Shown: in pieces, positions 40,232 to 52,325 of the stretch | Numbering within the stretch: the stretch's first letter is position 1 | Layout of the letters: each line of letters starts with the position of its first letter | Assembly: GCA_024529925.1 (NCBI GenBank) | Contig: JAFEUB010000916.1 | Coordinates: 722,001-786,000 of the forward strand | DNA: 64,000 bases | Direction: 5' to 3' | Origin: Ophthalmolycus amberensis | Lineage: Eukaryota; Chordata; Actinopteri; Perciformes; Zoarcidae | The notes under the pieces: generated by a model | The model's database searches: none | What the model was told of the DNA's origin: nothing | What the model saw: the letters and a program-made list of their open reading frames with translations, nothing else | Made by a program: the position numbers and the translations under genes

Positions 40232-43200
40232 ACTCCCCCGATAACTGACTAACGGACGCCACGCTGATGACTGAAACAGAGACGCCGTGTTGATGCAGAG
40301 GTCTAAAAGTCATGTCAGACCAGCGCTGTTTATACGCGACCGTACTGCAGCACTTTGTCTTCACTTGTCTCAGCAAGTCACCACTAACTCATCAGACGTT
40401 GAAACAACTTCCAGATATTTCTGTTACTGTTTCTAGACTCTGGTCAACTTGCCGCTCCCATCGGGAGGAGAATCCCAGCATCGCTCTGTTCTGTTACGAC
40501 ACTTATTTATTAGAACGGTTACTGGGAGGTTTGGTCTTCAGACTGACGGAGCTCTGAGAAGACGGAAGAAAAAAAGAAAGAGAATGAAAAGCAGGTTGTT
40601 GGGCGTTAACGTACGTAAGATGTCATTTACTGAATGTAGGCGGGGCCTCTGGTGGAGGGAGGCGGAGCCATTGTGTATGTCCAGGTTGAACTCGCAGCAG
40701 ATCTGGATGAGAGGATTCAGGTCTCTGCTGGACTCCACGGGAGGTTGAATTATGAGAGCCAAATAACGGCGAGAGACGCTTGACCTCCAGTTTTTGTTTT
40801 GACTCCTGTTCAGTTGTTGGCGTCGTGTTAACATCTTTGTCTCAGGCATTTTCTGCCGAGATGTTAAAGGTCAAATGTTGGAGACTTTATTTTTAGGGAT
40901 AGTTGAGTATCGTTAAAGGGTAAGTTCACCCGAATAATAAACGCCTTGCCTCTTCCCTCCAGTGAAATCTATCCAGTTATGCTTTTATGAGTCTAGATTT
41001 TGAGATGTGCCTCCAGTATAAACCTTTGACTCTCACAGCATTGAAAAATGACATTTTATAAATAACTTGCCACGAAAGAGTAATACTAATCTTCAAAAGA
41101 CAACGGTGATGTGTTTTAATTGAAACTATTAATTTTGAATAATATAAATTCTTAAAATGTTCTTTTCTTTGCCAACAGAAACTAAATTTGTGGCTGAAAT
41201 CTCAAAACCTGGAGAAATAAAAACAAAACAATCAGCATGGAGAGAGTTCACTAAAGGGAAGAGTAAAAACACTCAGTGGCCACTTTCTTAGGTACACCTT
41301 TATAATATAATGCAATGAAGTACATCAGCCCTGTTATTCATTTTACTTTCATTGTTAATCTGTTGATGCCGTCAGAGGTTAAGTTATACCGAGCTCGATA
41401 TATTACAGTCCATAATACACCAACAACTCGACAATGAGCATATAGTTTAATTAACAGGGTAGCATTAGTGATACAGCTCTTGTCGTCTTAGTACTGAGTG
41501 TATATCTTTAAATAATTTGGATAAACTGACCCTTAAAGGTCCAGCTGGGACTTATTATGACTAATCAGCTCTTGTAGGGTTCTTTAGCGGAGACGTTTGT
41601 GTCCAGTTGCCTTTGGTTGTTCTGACGCAACACCTTTTGTGTTTGGGGGGAAAAAGCACATTATTTTAACTATTGTTGTCATATTCTGTTTTGTTTGAAG
41701 AAAAGCAGCATTTAAGTAGTCGTCTAACACTCCCGTGTTTACTAACCTGGTGATGCGTAGCTTTCTAAACGTACAGTCACATTACACTTGCTGAGAATAT
41801 TTGCTCCGTCTCTTATTCACAAGTGAAGTCCAAACCACAGATTAAGCCTGGAGTCGGCCAATAAGAAACACAAGACTAATGTGACCATAAAACCGTAAAG
41901 ATTTTAAAGTGAAGAGGTCAGCGCATGTCAGCGTCTGACCCACCAGGGCAAAGGCTTCTGGGTAACAGAGAGACAGGCCGAGCTTCATGCTGCTGCTGCT
42001 CCGCTGGGTTTTTGTGCCAAAAGTGGCTTGTTGTGCGTTCGTCCATGTGCCTAAATGTTCTGGTAGGACTGGTGTGTGTGTGTGTGTGTGTGTGTGTGTT
42101 AAAACTCGCTTTGTTACAGTCTGCGTTCACAGCTGAGATCGGAGACTAAGCCGTGTGGGTTAGTCTGTCTTAGAGCGGCTGTGGACGCGACCGTGAACTC
42201 TCAGTACCTCGAACTCCTGACGACTCGAAAACCGAAGCGCCACGGGGTCGTCTGATGTTTGCAAAATGATGCGTTCAGGAGCGCTGGGAGGTTTCTGAAG
42301 ACGGGACGGTGATGTCATCAGGAGTCGGGGACTAGCGGCCAGTTTTTAAGTTCTTTGTCACCACCAGCAGATGTTGAGTGTTGTACTTTTAACACTCGAG
42401 TCCAGATGTTGCTCGTGGTCGGATTGTCTCCTGGTGACGTCATCGTCCTCTGAACCAGCAGCGCTCGCGGAGGCTTCAGATAAACTGGTAACACTTGATT
42501 TCAGCTCCTGTTTACAGCGTCCGCTCTCCGCCCTCCAGCCGCCTCAGTCAGCCAATCAAAACGCCTGAAAACAAAAATCACACAAGACAGAAAACCCTTC
42601 ACACCATCTTGATGATGATGAACGGCGGCGTCCATCACTGAGACGTGAGACGATCACATCCACCCGGTTATCAGTTCTGTTAAATCACAGACTTCAGTCT
42701 GTCAATCAGAACTTCTGACCTTTTAACCAATTGCGTCGCCCGCTTTTTTTTTTTGATCGGAACCTTCGTTGCCTGTGAGGCGGAGGAGCTGAAAGGCTGG
42801 AGAGTGGACCGCAGTGACCTGAACCAACCACTGATCGTTCTGTTGAACTGAAGACGCAACAGGCAGCATGACGGGGAAGCAGAGGCTCATGGGAGGACGA
42901 CCTGATGTTACTATGGCTTTGATTTAATTTGTTTTATACCTTCTAAACATTGTGACAAATATACAAACTTAACGCCAAATCATCTGATCACAAAATGCTG
43001 CAACTGGACAGATTATTTTCATAATCTTGTCAGTGTGATCGTGAAAAGCAGCCTCAGTTTGTGTCATCATATTGTGTTTGAGGGTTCATGTTATCAGACG
43101 GCTGAAGTCGGTTGTTTGACTGCTGTGTTGATGAAAACAGCAATTTAACCATTCATTTAGCGTTCAGGTATCTTGAACGACCAACTTTGGCGTCCATCTT

Positions 43201-44133
43201 TATTTACCGTTTCAGGTACTTCCAAATGATTTAGTCAGATATATTGGAGCTTTAAGAGAAAAAAAACCTGTAACTACGATAACGCGTCCAAGTCTTTGCA
43301 GGTGTTGAGTATAATAATCTGACGTCGCTTCACACACCTTTCTAAATATGCATGACAATGTTTGGACCACAAACGTTCCTCCGTAGATTAAAACGTGTAG
43401 AATAAAAACACGCGGTAACTTTACCTGAAAGATAAATTCCAGGTCAATAAACATGACACTTTTCTGTTAATCTGGATATATTCTGTCTTTTTCTTATTTT
43501 ATTTTATCAAATTGAAATCTTATTTCCTAATCCAGAGAAAAACGCATAAAAACCAAACATCTCTCTCAGTCAAGCTACACTTCCTTCCTTGTTGTCACAC
43601 AGCCTTCATCAGCAGATTGAGTTTTATAGTTGTCAAACTTTAACGTGAACATGGAGTAGTCCTAGAGGAGTAAATTCAGGACTGTCACATGTTCACAAAC
43701 TCCACCGACGTCGTGCAGAAGACCGAATATATTTTTGTGTTGGGTTCAGATTATCAGATATAATTAACGATAATACTAACGGACACAAACTGGGGCTGAC
43801 AAATCCTTTCCTTTAAGATTATGTTCCAGTAATCAGGAGAAAAGAAACTGTCCTCACTGAGGCGGAGCTCCGACAGCTGAGCTGCCGTCTGATTGGTCGG
43901 TTGCCTCTGCCTCCGCCTGCTGCCTGAGTGTCGGCCTGCAGAAACATCACAGCACTGTGATGCCTACAGACTTATCATAACTGCGTGTGTGTAAATATCT
44001 GAGGAGAAAACTATTTGAAAATACAAAAAGGCCACACTGCTGTCCTGCATTTTGTATTTAAATTATTTATTTTTGTAGATTTTGACCAGTGAGCTCTGCT
44101 GTTACAACCGTCACAGTCGAGCTCTTTCTATTG

Positions 44134-44139
44134 AATAAA
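44134..44139 (+). terminator. ippk: Poly(A) signal for IPPK
   Basis: AATAAA in the context TATTGAATAAAGATTTC, followed by a GT-rich element (CGCTGTGTGGTTTC) about 20 bp downstream, the expected arrangement for a functional cleavage site. Confidence 0.6.
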
Positions 44140-44175
44140 GATTTCTAAGAGACTAAACCGTCGCTGTGTGGTTTC

Positions 44176-44181
44176 TTTATT
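44176..44181 (-). terminator. cenpp: Poly(A) signal for CENPP
   Basis: AATAAA on the minus strand in the context GATAAATAAAGAAACC, about 60 bp past the CENPP stop codon. It faces the IPPK signal. Confidence 0.6.
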
Positions 44182-44240
44182 TATCGGAGGTCTGTGTCTT
44201 GTTTTACATTTGAACCAGTTCTCAGAGAAGAAGAAGTGAG

Positions 44241-45810
44241 TTATGTGTCCTGTGAAAGGCTGACCGCCATGATGACGGACTCAATCGCCGCTTCAGGTCC
44301 CAGAATCCTCAGCAGGCTCTGAAAGGCCTCAGCGGCGCTGCCTACAGGCTGAGAGGGAAACAACTGCAGCGCTGCAGAGAAGAAGACAGCACTGAGATCA
44401 TTGTTCTGCTGAACAGAGTTAGTCAGTTTCACCCATGACCATGTCAGAAAAACTCAATCTTTTTACACAAAATGAAAGTGTTTTGTAATGTTCAAATAAG
44501 TTAGTCACCAAAGAGTTACCTGAAAAACCCAGTCATTTGGTAGAGGGACAATGGAGACAGTGGTCTAGTAGTGGTTTGTACGCTAAACAAAACTATTTAA
44601 CTCACTTAACTATTTGTCACTTTCAGGTAAAAAAAATGTGCAAATAGATTATCTGGTTCCAGATATTCAAATGTGAGGATTTGGTGCTTTTCTTTGAGAT
44701 AGTTAACATTAAAGTGAAAATGTTGATAAAACAAATCATGACTGGCCTCAACAACTTGTTTTCTGTCAATAAAAAAAAAAGATACATTCATACAATAATC
44801 GTCAGTTTAATCCATAACGAAAGTAATAGTTGTTGCAGTTTAATAACCGCACTATCACCCTGTGAGTGTCGTCATGGTAACATTTGGTCCTGGAGAGACC
44901 GACTACCACAGAGGAGCACTTGAGTGCCAGGTATGGATAAGTCTGTCCGACTGTCAGATTCTGTTACCGCACAAGATGCCGTCATGAAACTTTCCAGGTG
45001 TGTAGTTGAGATCAAAATACAGTCAGTTTGAGGGTGGGTGTGGTTTGAGTAAGGGAGTAGGAAGTGAGGAAGGGTTCATCGGCCTCCCCCGCTTTACGTT
45101 TTCTCTCCACAGTTGGTACCAAAACACAAAGTTCTACAAGGAAGCAGTTTAGTTTGTTGTAAATTATTATAAAATGACACACCCGTAAAATAAATCATGT
45201 TTTTAGCAGAAACTCAGTGTCGTTTAAATTTGTCGAAGCTGTTTGACGTTGACATTTTACCTGCTGGTTTCTTTGTCCTGATTAATAACATAATAAGCTG
45301 ATTCAGTCAAAAGTGTCATTTACAGACGTGTTCCCTTACTTTCAACATCCTGTATTGGTGGAGCTTGTTGCAGACAGCACCAGTATTGTATATTTCCATG
45401 CAAAGACACAACTAAAATGTGTTTTTTTTGCCAGATTAATGTATGCTTTGAGTTGAACAACCAAAGCTACAACCCAGTAAACAGTTGGTACTGTTCAGTG
45501 TTTCTGCCCTGCTTCCTGTCTGCAGGTAGTAGAGAGAGTTCAGGTCAACGGTCTCACCTCTCTCAGGGATCTTTGTCAGCAGCTCCATCTTCGGAGAGAC
45601 TCCGCCCTCTCTGGAGACGTCCACCGACCAATGAACGAACAGGACGCAGCTGTAAACAAACACACATGTCAGCGGAGGAGACAGCTCAGCACTGTGTGTT
45701 ACTGTGCTCCACCAGGAGGAGAGTATTTACCCAGAAAGCTCAGGGTGGTTCAGGATCATGACCTCCGACCTGCAGCCTCCAGGAAGAGAGACGACAGAGG
45801 GATACTTCTC
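44241..45810 (-). CDS. cenpp: Centromere protein P, C-terminal three exons (partial)
   Basis: Exons in transcript order are 45731-45810, 45558-45649 and 44241-44371, joined in phase to about 100 C-terminal residues. They read EKYPSVVSLPGGCRSEVMIL, then VHWSVDVSREGGVSPKMELL, TKIPERALQLFPSQPVGSAA and EAFQSLLRILGPEAAIESVI. Human CENP-P has the same layout at its end (EKYPDAV, IDEDGKVFPKLDLLTKVP, FRTLVGLLGIEAALESLI, from memory). CENP-P pairs with CENP-O through tandem RWD domains in the CENP-O/P/Q/U/R part of the constitutive centromere-associated network at kinetochores. Earlier exons, about two thirds of the protein, were not found between 45811 and the right edge. The position next to IPPK matches human 9q22 and supports the call. 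Confidence 0.85.
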
Positions 45811-46557
45811 CTGGAGAGAGAGAGAATTACAGCAACCATTAACCCGTTCAATGTACATACGGACATGACTGTGTTGTTTCAAGACAGACTTAAAAACTGT
45901 GAAAATATCCTTTAAATACGAACGTTCTCTTTTAGCGGTTCGATAAATACAGGTCCTGAGTGTTTTCAGCAAAGACAATATATAAATAATAATGACAGTT
46001 TGGAAAAATAAAGGATAAATTTAGAAAAATATACACAAAATGTTTTACAGAACAGTGTCACTACTGGATGTTTCATCAAACATGTGAGTTACTTAGTTTC
46101 TCTTGTTTCAGTGTAGATATTTTCTGTTTCATGACGAGTTTGTGTACAATAATATTAGTTAATGTACTAAACATTTTTCTGACCAGAGAGTGTGTAATTT
46201 CCCTTTAAGCTCCGCCCACATCACCAGGTGAGTGCTGGTTATAGTAGACTGTAGTAACGCTGCCCATGACTGCTGTTGGCCTGCGGGGGGCGCTACAACA
46301 TACGTCTAGTCCCCTGAACACTGGGCCCCTCTCAGAAGCACACAACACACACGTTAGTACACGAGTCACAACAGTAAAGTGCACCAACGAGTGGACAGCA
46401 ACCAGGACGAATACTTAAAGTGGATGAAACAACAACACGACCTCACACTCAAAGGCTCAGATGTTGTTCAACGGAAACTTCTGGTTCTTTGTTTTTCATC
46501 AGAAAACATTTATGAACTTTACAACATTTTGAAAGAAATGATTACTCTGTGTTTACC

Positions 46558-46746
<189 letters not shown>

Positions 46747-48190
46747 TCCAGTGTACTTCAGTGGTTAGGGGTGTGTCCAACAGGTGAGGGGTGTGTCCAG
46801 GTGACTCCACCAAGAGGCATTTGCAGCCGTGTGTGTGTGTAATCAGAAGTTTCTAGTCCCTGAACCGGTCCAGATCAGACCAGAACCAGGTCTCTATTGC
46901 TGTGTTTTTATTCACTTTGTTCCTCTCTTGTTGTTATTGTTGGTTTGTTCTGCTCGTATGTATTTAATCTGGAGTTCAGGTTGATTTAGGGTCAGTTTTG
47001 ACTTGTTCCAGTCATTTTTCAATCAAATGTTGTGTGTGTTGCCTAATATCACAAATGTTTCTCAGAGATCTTCACAAGCTGTTCATCCTCTCAACTCTGG
47101 AAAAGGAAACACTCAATAAAGCAGCTCATGAACTATTTACATCTTCTCCATGTGAGGATCTGCTTCCTTTCTTTGTCATTATGACATGTTATAGGTTAAA
47201 TTATGAATTGATTAACCTAAAAACGTTTATAAATACTTTTCTTGCACAAAATATATAAATGTAAGCACTTTCAATGACCCATGTCTATTTTCAAAAACTT
47301 CCCAGGCCATCACTGGTGCAGTGTCGGCTTATGTTGATTTTCAGGTCTAATAAAAAGGGAAGAATTGCATTATGGGATTTTTTTTGTCAGAAAGTAATGT
47401 ACATTTTTTGTTATATTTTAAGACTTTATATATATTTGACACTTTATGACACACAAAACAATGGAGAGTTGATGAAGTGCACTAATAGGGAGGAGTTTTA
47501 GGGATTTCTGGGATTTAAAACCTCTGGGATGAAACAAGCTAAAGTTTTATTCTTGAAGTTAAACGTGAACTATCAGCAAGTTCCAGCTTCAAACTTACTG
47601 TCCTTCACCACGGAAAATACTGAATCTCCGTCGCTAAAATCATTACTGAAATATTTGTCCTGGTTCATTTGTTATGATCAATATATTTTCCTCTTCCTCC
47701 TCTTATCATCATATTCTCTCATTTTATAATCTGATTGTTACTGTTGTTTCGTTCTGGAGGGTTTTGGTGCCTTTCGGACTTTTCCTTCATCTGTGAAAAT
47801 TTTCTCACATGAAGTCTTTCTAGTCGACGTGGGATGTTTGGTCTAGTGTGACCTCTGACCTCCTTCACCTCTTCTTCACCTCGTTCAGACTTTTACTGTT
47901 GTATCCACAACATGTTTCATATTTCACTGTGCAACATGTGAATGTTTAACTCCTGTTAGTCCGCTTTACTGTCATCCTCTGATACTCTGCAGCGTGTTGG
48001 CAGTGTCCTCCCTCAGGCAGAAAGACAGATGTCAGACCTGTCTCACTCTCTCTCTGTCTGTTTATTACTCTCTCTCTCTCTCTCCCCCTCTCTCTCTTTG
48101 TCCCAGCTGAAGAACAAATCCTGACTTTCCCCTCAAAGCTCGAGCCTGCTCTGCTCCACACGACTTCTCTACGATCTGAGACACAGACAC

Positions 48191-48353
<163 letters not shown>

Positions 48354-49082
48354 CCTGCAGAACCAGAGGAGGAGAAAAGAGGGTGGAAGAATTTGGCCTC
48401 AAGTCTTGCAGCCGCCTTCAAACTGCTGGTAAAGTAGAGCTAATGTCCGTTTGTCTGTCTCCTCAACTCCTCCCCTTTCTGTCTGTCAGTCTTTCTTGCG
48501 ATGGTTTGTAAACAGTTGTTTCAGTAGATGATCTTCATCACAGGTCCAAAAGACAAGAAGAAAAAAGAAACAGAGTTGTTATCTGTGACTTCTGAACAGA
48601 ACTGCTAACGGCTCGTCCTTCAGACCTGAACCAGAACGGATCTAAAGGAACCAGATTGTTTTACTCGTAACATATATGAACATGTCGGTGCTCTTCCTGG
48701 TTTTCATGCAACATTCCTCAACTTTCCCCTCAGCTCAGCGATCAAGTTCAATGAGCTCAGAGGACATTTGGGGAGTGCCATAAGTAAATGTGGTGGAACA
48801 TTTGTATTCAGGTTTGACCTTTTCTGTCTCTAAAATAACTTCATGTTGCCTTGGTTTCCTGGTTTAGAGACATTTCTCAGTAATTATCGAAACAAATACA
48901 GACTAAGTTCTGGATTCATTAAAAAAAAGAATGTCATGCAACATTACAACACAACTCCCACAAGGAGCACATTTACCAGAGCAACACTTTACAGACTCAG
49001 TTGCATTTTCTTTTGATCAGTTTGTATCCCTAAAATATGAGAGATTGTTGAATCAGGTTCAGAGTGGAGAAGACTTCTGCAC

Positions 49083-49125
49083 CTGAACCTGGTCCACAGC
49101 CATACCGGCTGTGGACCAGGTTCAG
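49083..49125. repeat. Perfect 19-bp inverted repeat with 5-base loop
   Basis: The left arm is CTGAACCTGGTCCACAGCC, the loop ATACC, and the right arm the exact reverse complement. It would form a stable hairpin in RNA from either strand. Confidence 0.95.
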
Positions 49126-51431
49126 CTCAAAGTTGTTGCGAGACCTGAGACCGACTGAGACCGACCGCCAAATGTGAGACACAAACGGACGCACAACCCG
49201 AAGCTTTTTGTGACAAAGTGGCTCTCGTTGGGTAGCAGAACACACACTTCATGCTTCACACTTAATCTAGAAGACGTGAGGAGAGTCTTTGTCACTAACG
49301 TGTACCAAGTGTATCTCGTTCTTCTTCCGTCTCCACTGTTCTCTGCTTCATTTGGGGACGAGCTGCTGGGACACTTTTTCTTACTTTTAGTACTCCAGCT
49401 GTCTGAACTGTTGCATGCAGTATGAAGCTAATTCTGACGTACACACATCATCATAACATGGCGCCTTGAACTGTGACCCTCTTGTTCATATATCTTCTGT
49501 GCTAAGGATTGTGGGTCACAATAGCTAGAAAAGCAGGCTGGCTTGCATTCTGCATATGTGACCGGATGCAGAAGAACATCCTGCTATTTTTGGCACACTG
49601 CATTTGACATATTATGTACTGGGACATACTAAATAGTACATTAGTATGGTAGTATGGTAGTACGGTAGTACGGTAGTGTGGATATTGGAACACTACGTTT
49701 GTTCAGAGGTGATACTAAATGAAAGTTCCAGGTACTTTAGCGATCGGCTGCAGGTCAGTCGATCATGACTACAACCAACGCAAGAGTAAGCACCATGCAT
49801 TGGTTTGGAGCAGGACAACCAGTATTTTAACATATAAGAGTATTGGACAAACCAACACGTCCAGAGTGTCACGAAGTGTTTGAGGAGAGGAGCACACATT
49901 GTGGACCAGAAGACTCAGAGATACGACACAAAGTCAATCAGAGAGGGGAAATAAAGATCACAATGCTGCAGCTACGAAGAGCTACCGAGTGGTTTGATGC
50001 TCCTGATAGTAGTTTGACTTCAGATACTCAATTGTTTAACGAAAAGCACATAAAGATTTGATGGTTTTAGGGACTCATGACAGATTCAGACGGGGTTACA
50101 GATGCTGAAGAAACAGAAGCTAAACTGCACATGAAACTGGGAGGAGTCTTTAATAGACCAAACAATAAAAAAAGACAGATTCAGTGATGTGAAAGTAATT
50201 GTTAGTCGACTCTGGTGTGGTTTGAACCAGCTCACAGTGAAGGTGAACCTGGTGGAGTTGTGGAGGGAGAACGACACCAACTACAAATCTGTGTGGAGTC
50301 GTTTCTCTAGTGTGAAGAAAATGTCACTTATAAACATACACACGTCTAAAGGAAGTCGGTGGTGTGCAGAAGTAATTCTAACAATTTCCCAAAGCTCAGT
50401 CAATACGAGGAATACTGAGGGAAGCAAACAGAGGAAAACTTCATCTCTAACGCTGCCTGGGTTTCATTAAACTTCACACTAACTGCCTCCAGGTTATTTT
50501 TATCCTCTGCTGTTCCTGCTGGAAGTCTCTCCGTCTGTTCCTGCTCATCCAGAAACTGAACTGCTGAATACTTTCCATTTCTCTCCCCTCCCTCCTGTTT
50601 TCTTTTCCTCCATCTACATACAGTACATCTCTCTCTCTCTGTGTCAGCACTGAACTCTGGTTTCCTATTGGCCCACTGGAGTTGAGGGGGGAGGGGCTCA
50701 GAGTCTGTGGCGCTGCAGACTGAAGTTTTGTTTTCATCTAAAAGAAAAAGTGAATGATTGATGTGAATGGTTGAGAGAGAGAGAGAGAGAGAGAGAGTGG
50801 GCGGAGTCTTATCATGATAGAGATCTCAATTTACTGCTGACTAAACTGTCTTCTTAGGTGATGATTTTGGGCAAAATTAAGCCACTAAAAGTCTTAGTTG
50901 GACAGGTCAAGCCCAGTCGGCAGGAACATTGTTTTTGGCATTGTTGTTTCTGCAAACCACTGATACATTGAATGTGGACGTCTTTGCAAGTGCAACTGAC
51001 TTTGCATATACGTATATTACAGTTTGATGAGAATCAGAATCTGACACTCGAGGATCAGGTAGAAATGTGGTCTGAGAGTGACCCCCAATGAGCTCAGTTC
51101 TGTTAACAAACAGCTGCCTCCCGTTATCATCGGTTTGCTGTGTTTGGGTCTAAAGAGCCTGAATATAAATAGTGGCTCTTCTTTGAGCTCGGGAGTCTCC
51201 ACCAACTCCTGAGAAAAACATCCGTCTGTTGGGCCCAACAAATCAGAAGCTCCTACGAGTAAACACAACAGCTCCCAACATGCACTGGGGCAGAGCTACA
51301 TTTTATTATTGTTATTGAGGCCGATATAGAGAAGTAGTTCAATCTGCTGCAACTATCAGGTGTGTGAAGGTGTCTGTTAGCGTCGGGCCTCTGCTTTAAT
51401 AATGACAGGACTGCTGTGTATAGACTAGTCA

Positions 51432-51585
<154 letters not shown>

Positions 51586-51608
51586 TCATTAGGACCCCAG
51601 CAGACAGC

Positions 51609-51664
51609 TATATGAGGGCCAGCTACAGCACTGGCAGCTCTTTTTGTCCAGGAAGCTGCTGCAG
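51609..51664 (+). promoter_or_regulatory. ecm2: Candidate ECM2 promoter and non-coding first exon
   Basis: A TATA-like CTATATGAGG starts at about 51608, and GCTGCTGCAG|GTAAAC gives a donor at 51664/51665. The first coding exon of ECM2 has an acceptor (GCTCTGCAG) two bases before its ATG, so a non-coding exon must exist upstream. This is the best-placed candidate, but it is inferred from motifs. Confidence 0.4.
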
Positions 51665-52325
51665 GTAAACACCTCTGTCTTAATTATCTACATGATCCGT
51701 CTGTTTGCTTCCAGTTGTTTTAGCTGCTGGTTTCTGCAATGATTCTGGATTTAAATTCATTTCAAACGAGAAAAAACATTGTTTCTCCTCAGGATTTTAT
51801 GTTTTGATTGAGAGTTGACAGTTGAGAGAAAAGAAGAATCCCTGTTTGGACTCAAACCCTGGACTGTTTATTGGCTACCCCGGCATTTCTGAATGGCTGT
51901 TGGGAGAATGAACAGTTTTATATTTTCCTTTTGTCTTTGGTACATCTCATTAACCTGCTGGGTTCCTGCTGAGGAACCAGTGAAGTCTGAGGATGGGTAT
52001 TGAACACATTTCGTGTTTGGGTGTAGACCAAAATGTTGTCGGAGCATTAGTAGTATGCTGCGTATTGAAAAGTGTCCGGAGGCTCGTGTTTAAACTACAT
52101 TTAAAATAAGCTTTTTTTTTTTATTTGAATTTGAGAACTTAATTAAGAAAAAGGGTTTTGTCGAAAAAGATTTTTGTATTTCTCAATATAAGGCTTTGAA
52201 AAGCATTGCTTTGGTATTATTATCTAGAGATAACTGTTTATCAACACCCACCGATAGTGAAGACCTCAATGGAGGTAAAGGTTCCTGAAAGGCAGCCTGA
52301 ACCTAGTCTGTGCTGCTCTGCAGGG

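Larger units (their letters stand above)
40232..44240 (+). other. Long 3' UTR of IPPK and convergent end of CENPP
   Basis: No further exon follows the IPPK stop, and the first strong plus-strand poly(A) signal near CENPP is at 44134-44139; another AATAAA lies near 43447. The stretch includes a repeat-like block near 40915-41050 (GTTAAAGGGTAAGTTCACCC) and a TG tract at about 42071-42099. A 3' UTR of about 3.9 kb is plausible for a vertebrate gene but is inferred from signals only. Confidence 0.5.

Noticed and set aside
49843..50470. Plus-strand frames of 72 and 93 residues, considered as missing exons
   Set aside because: No resemblance to CENP-P or ECM2 segments and no usable splice sites in phase; more likely decayed repeat sequence.
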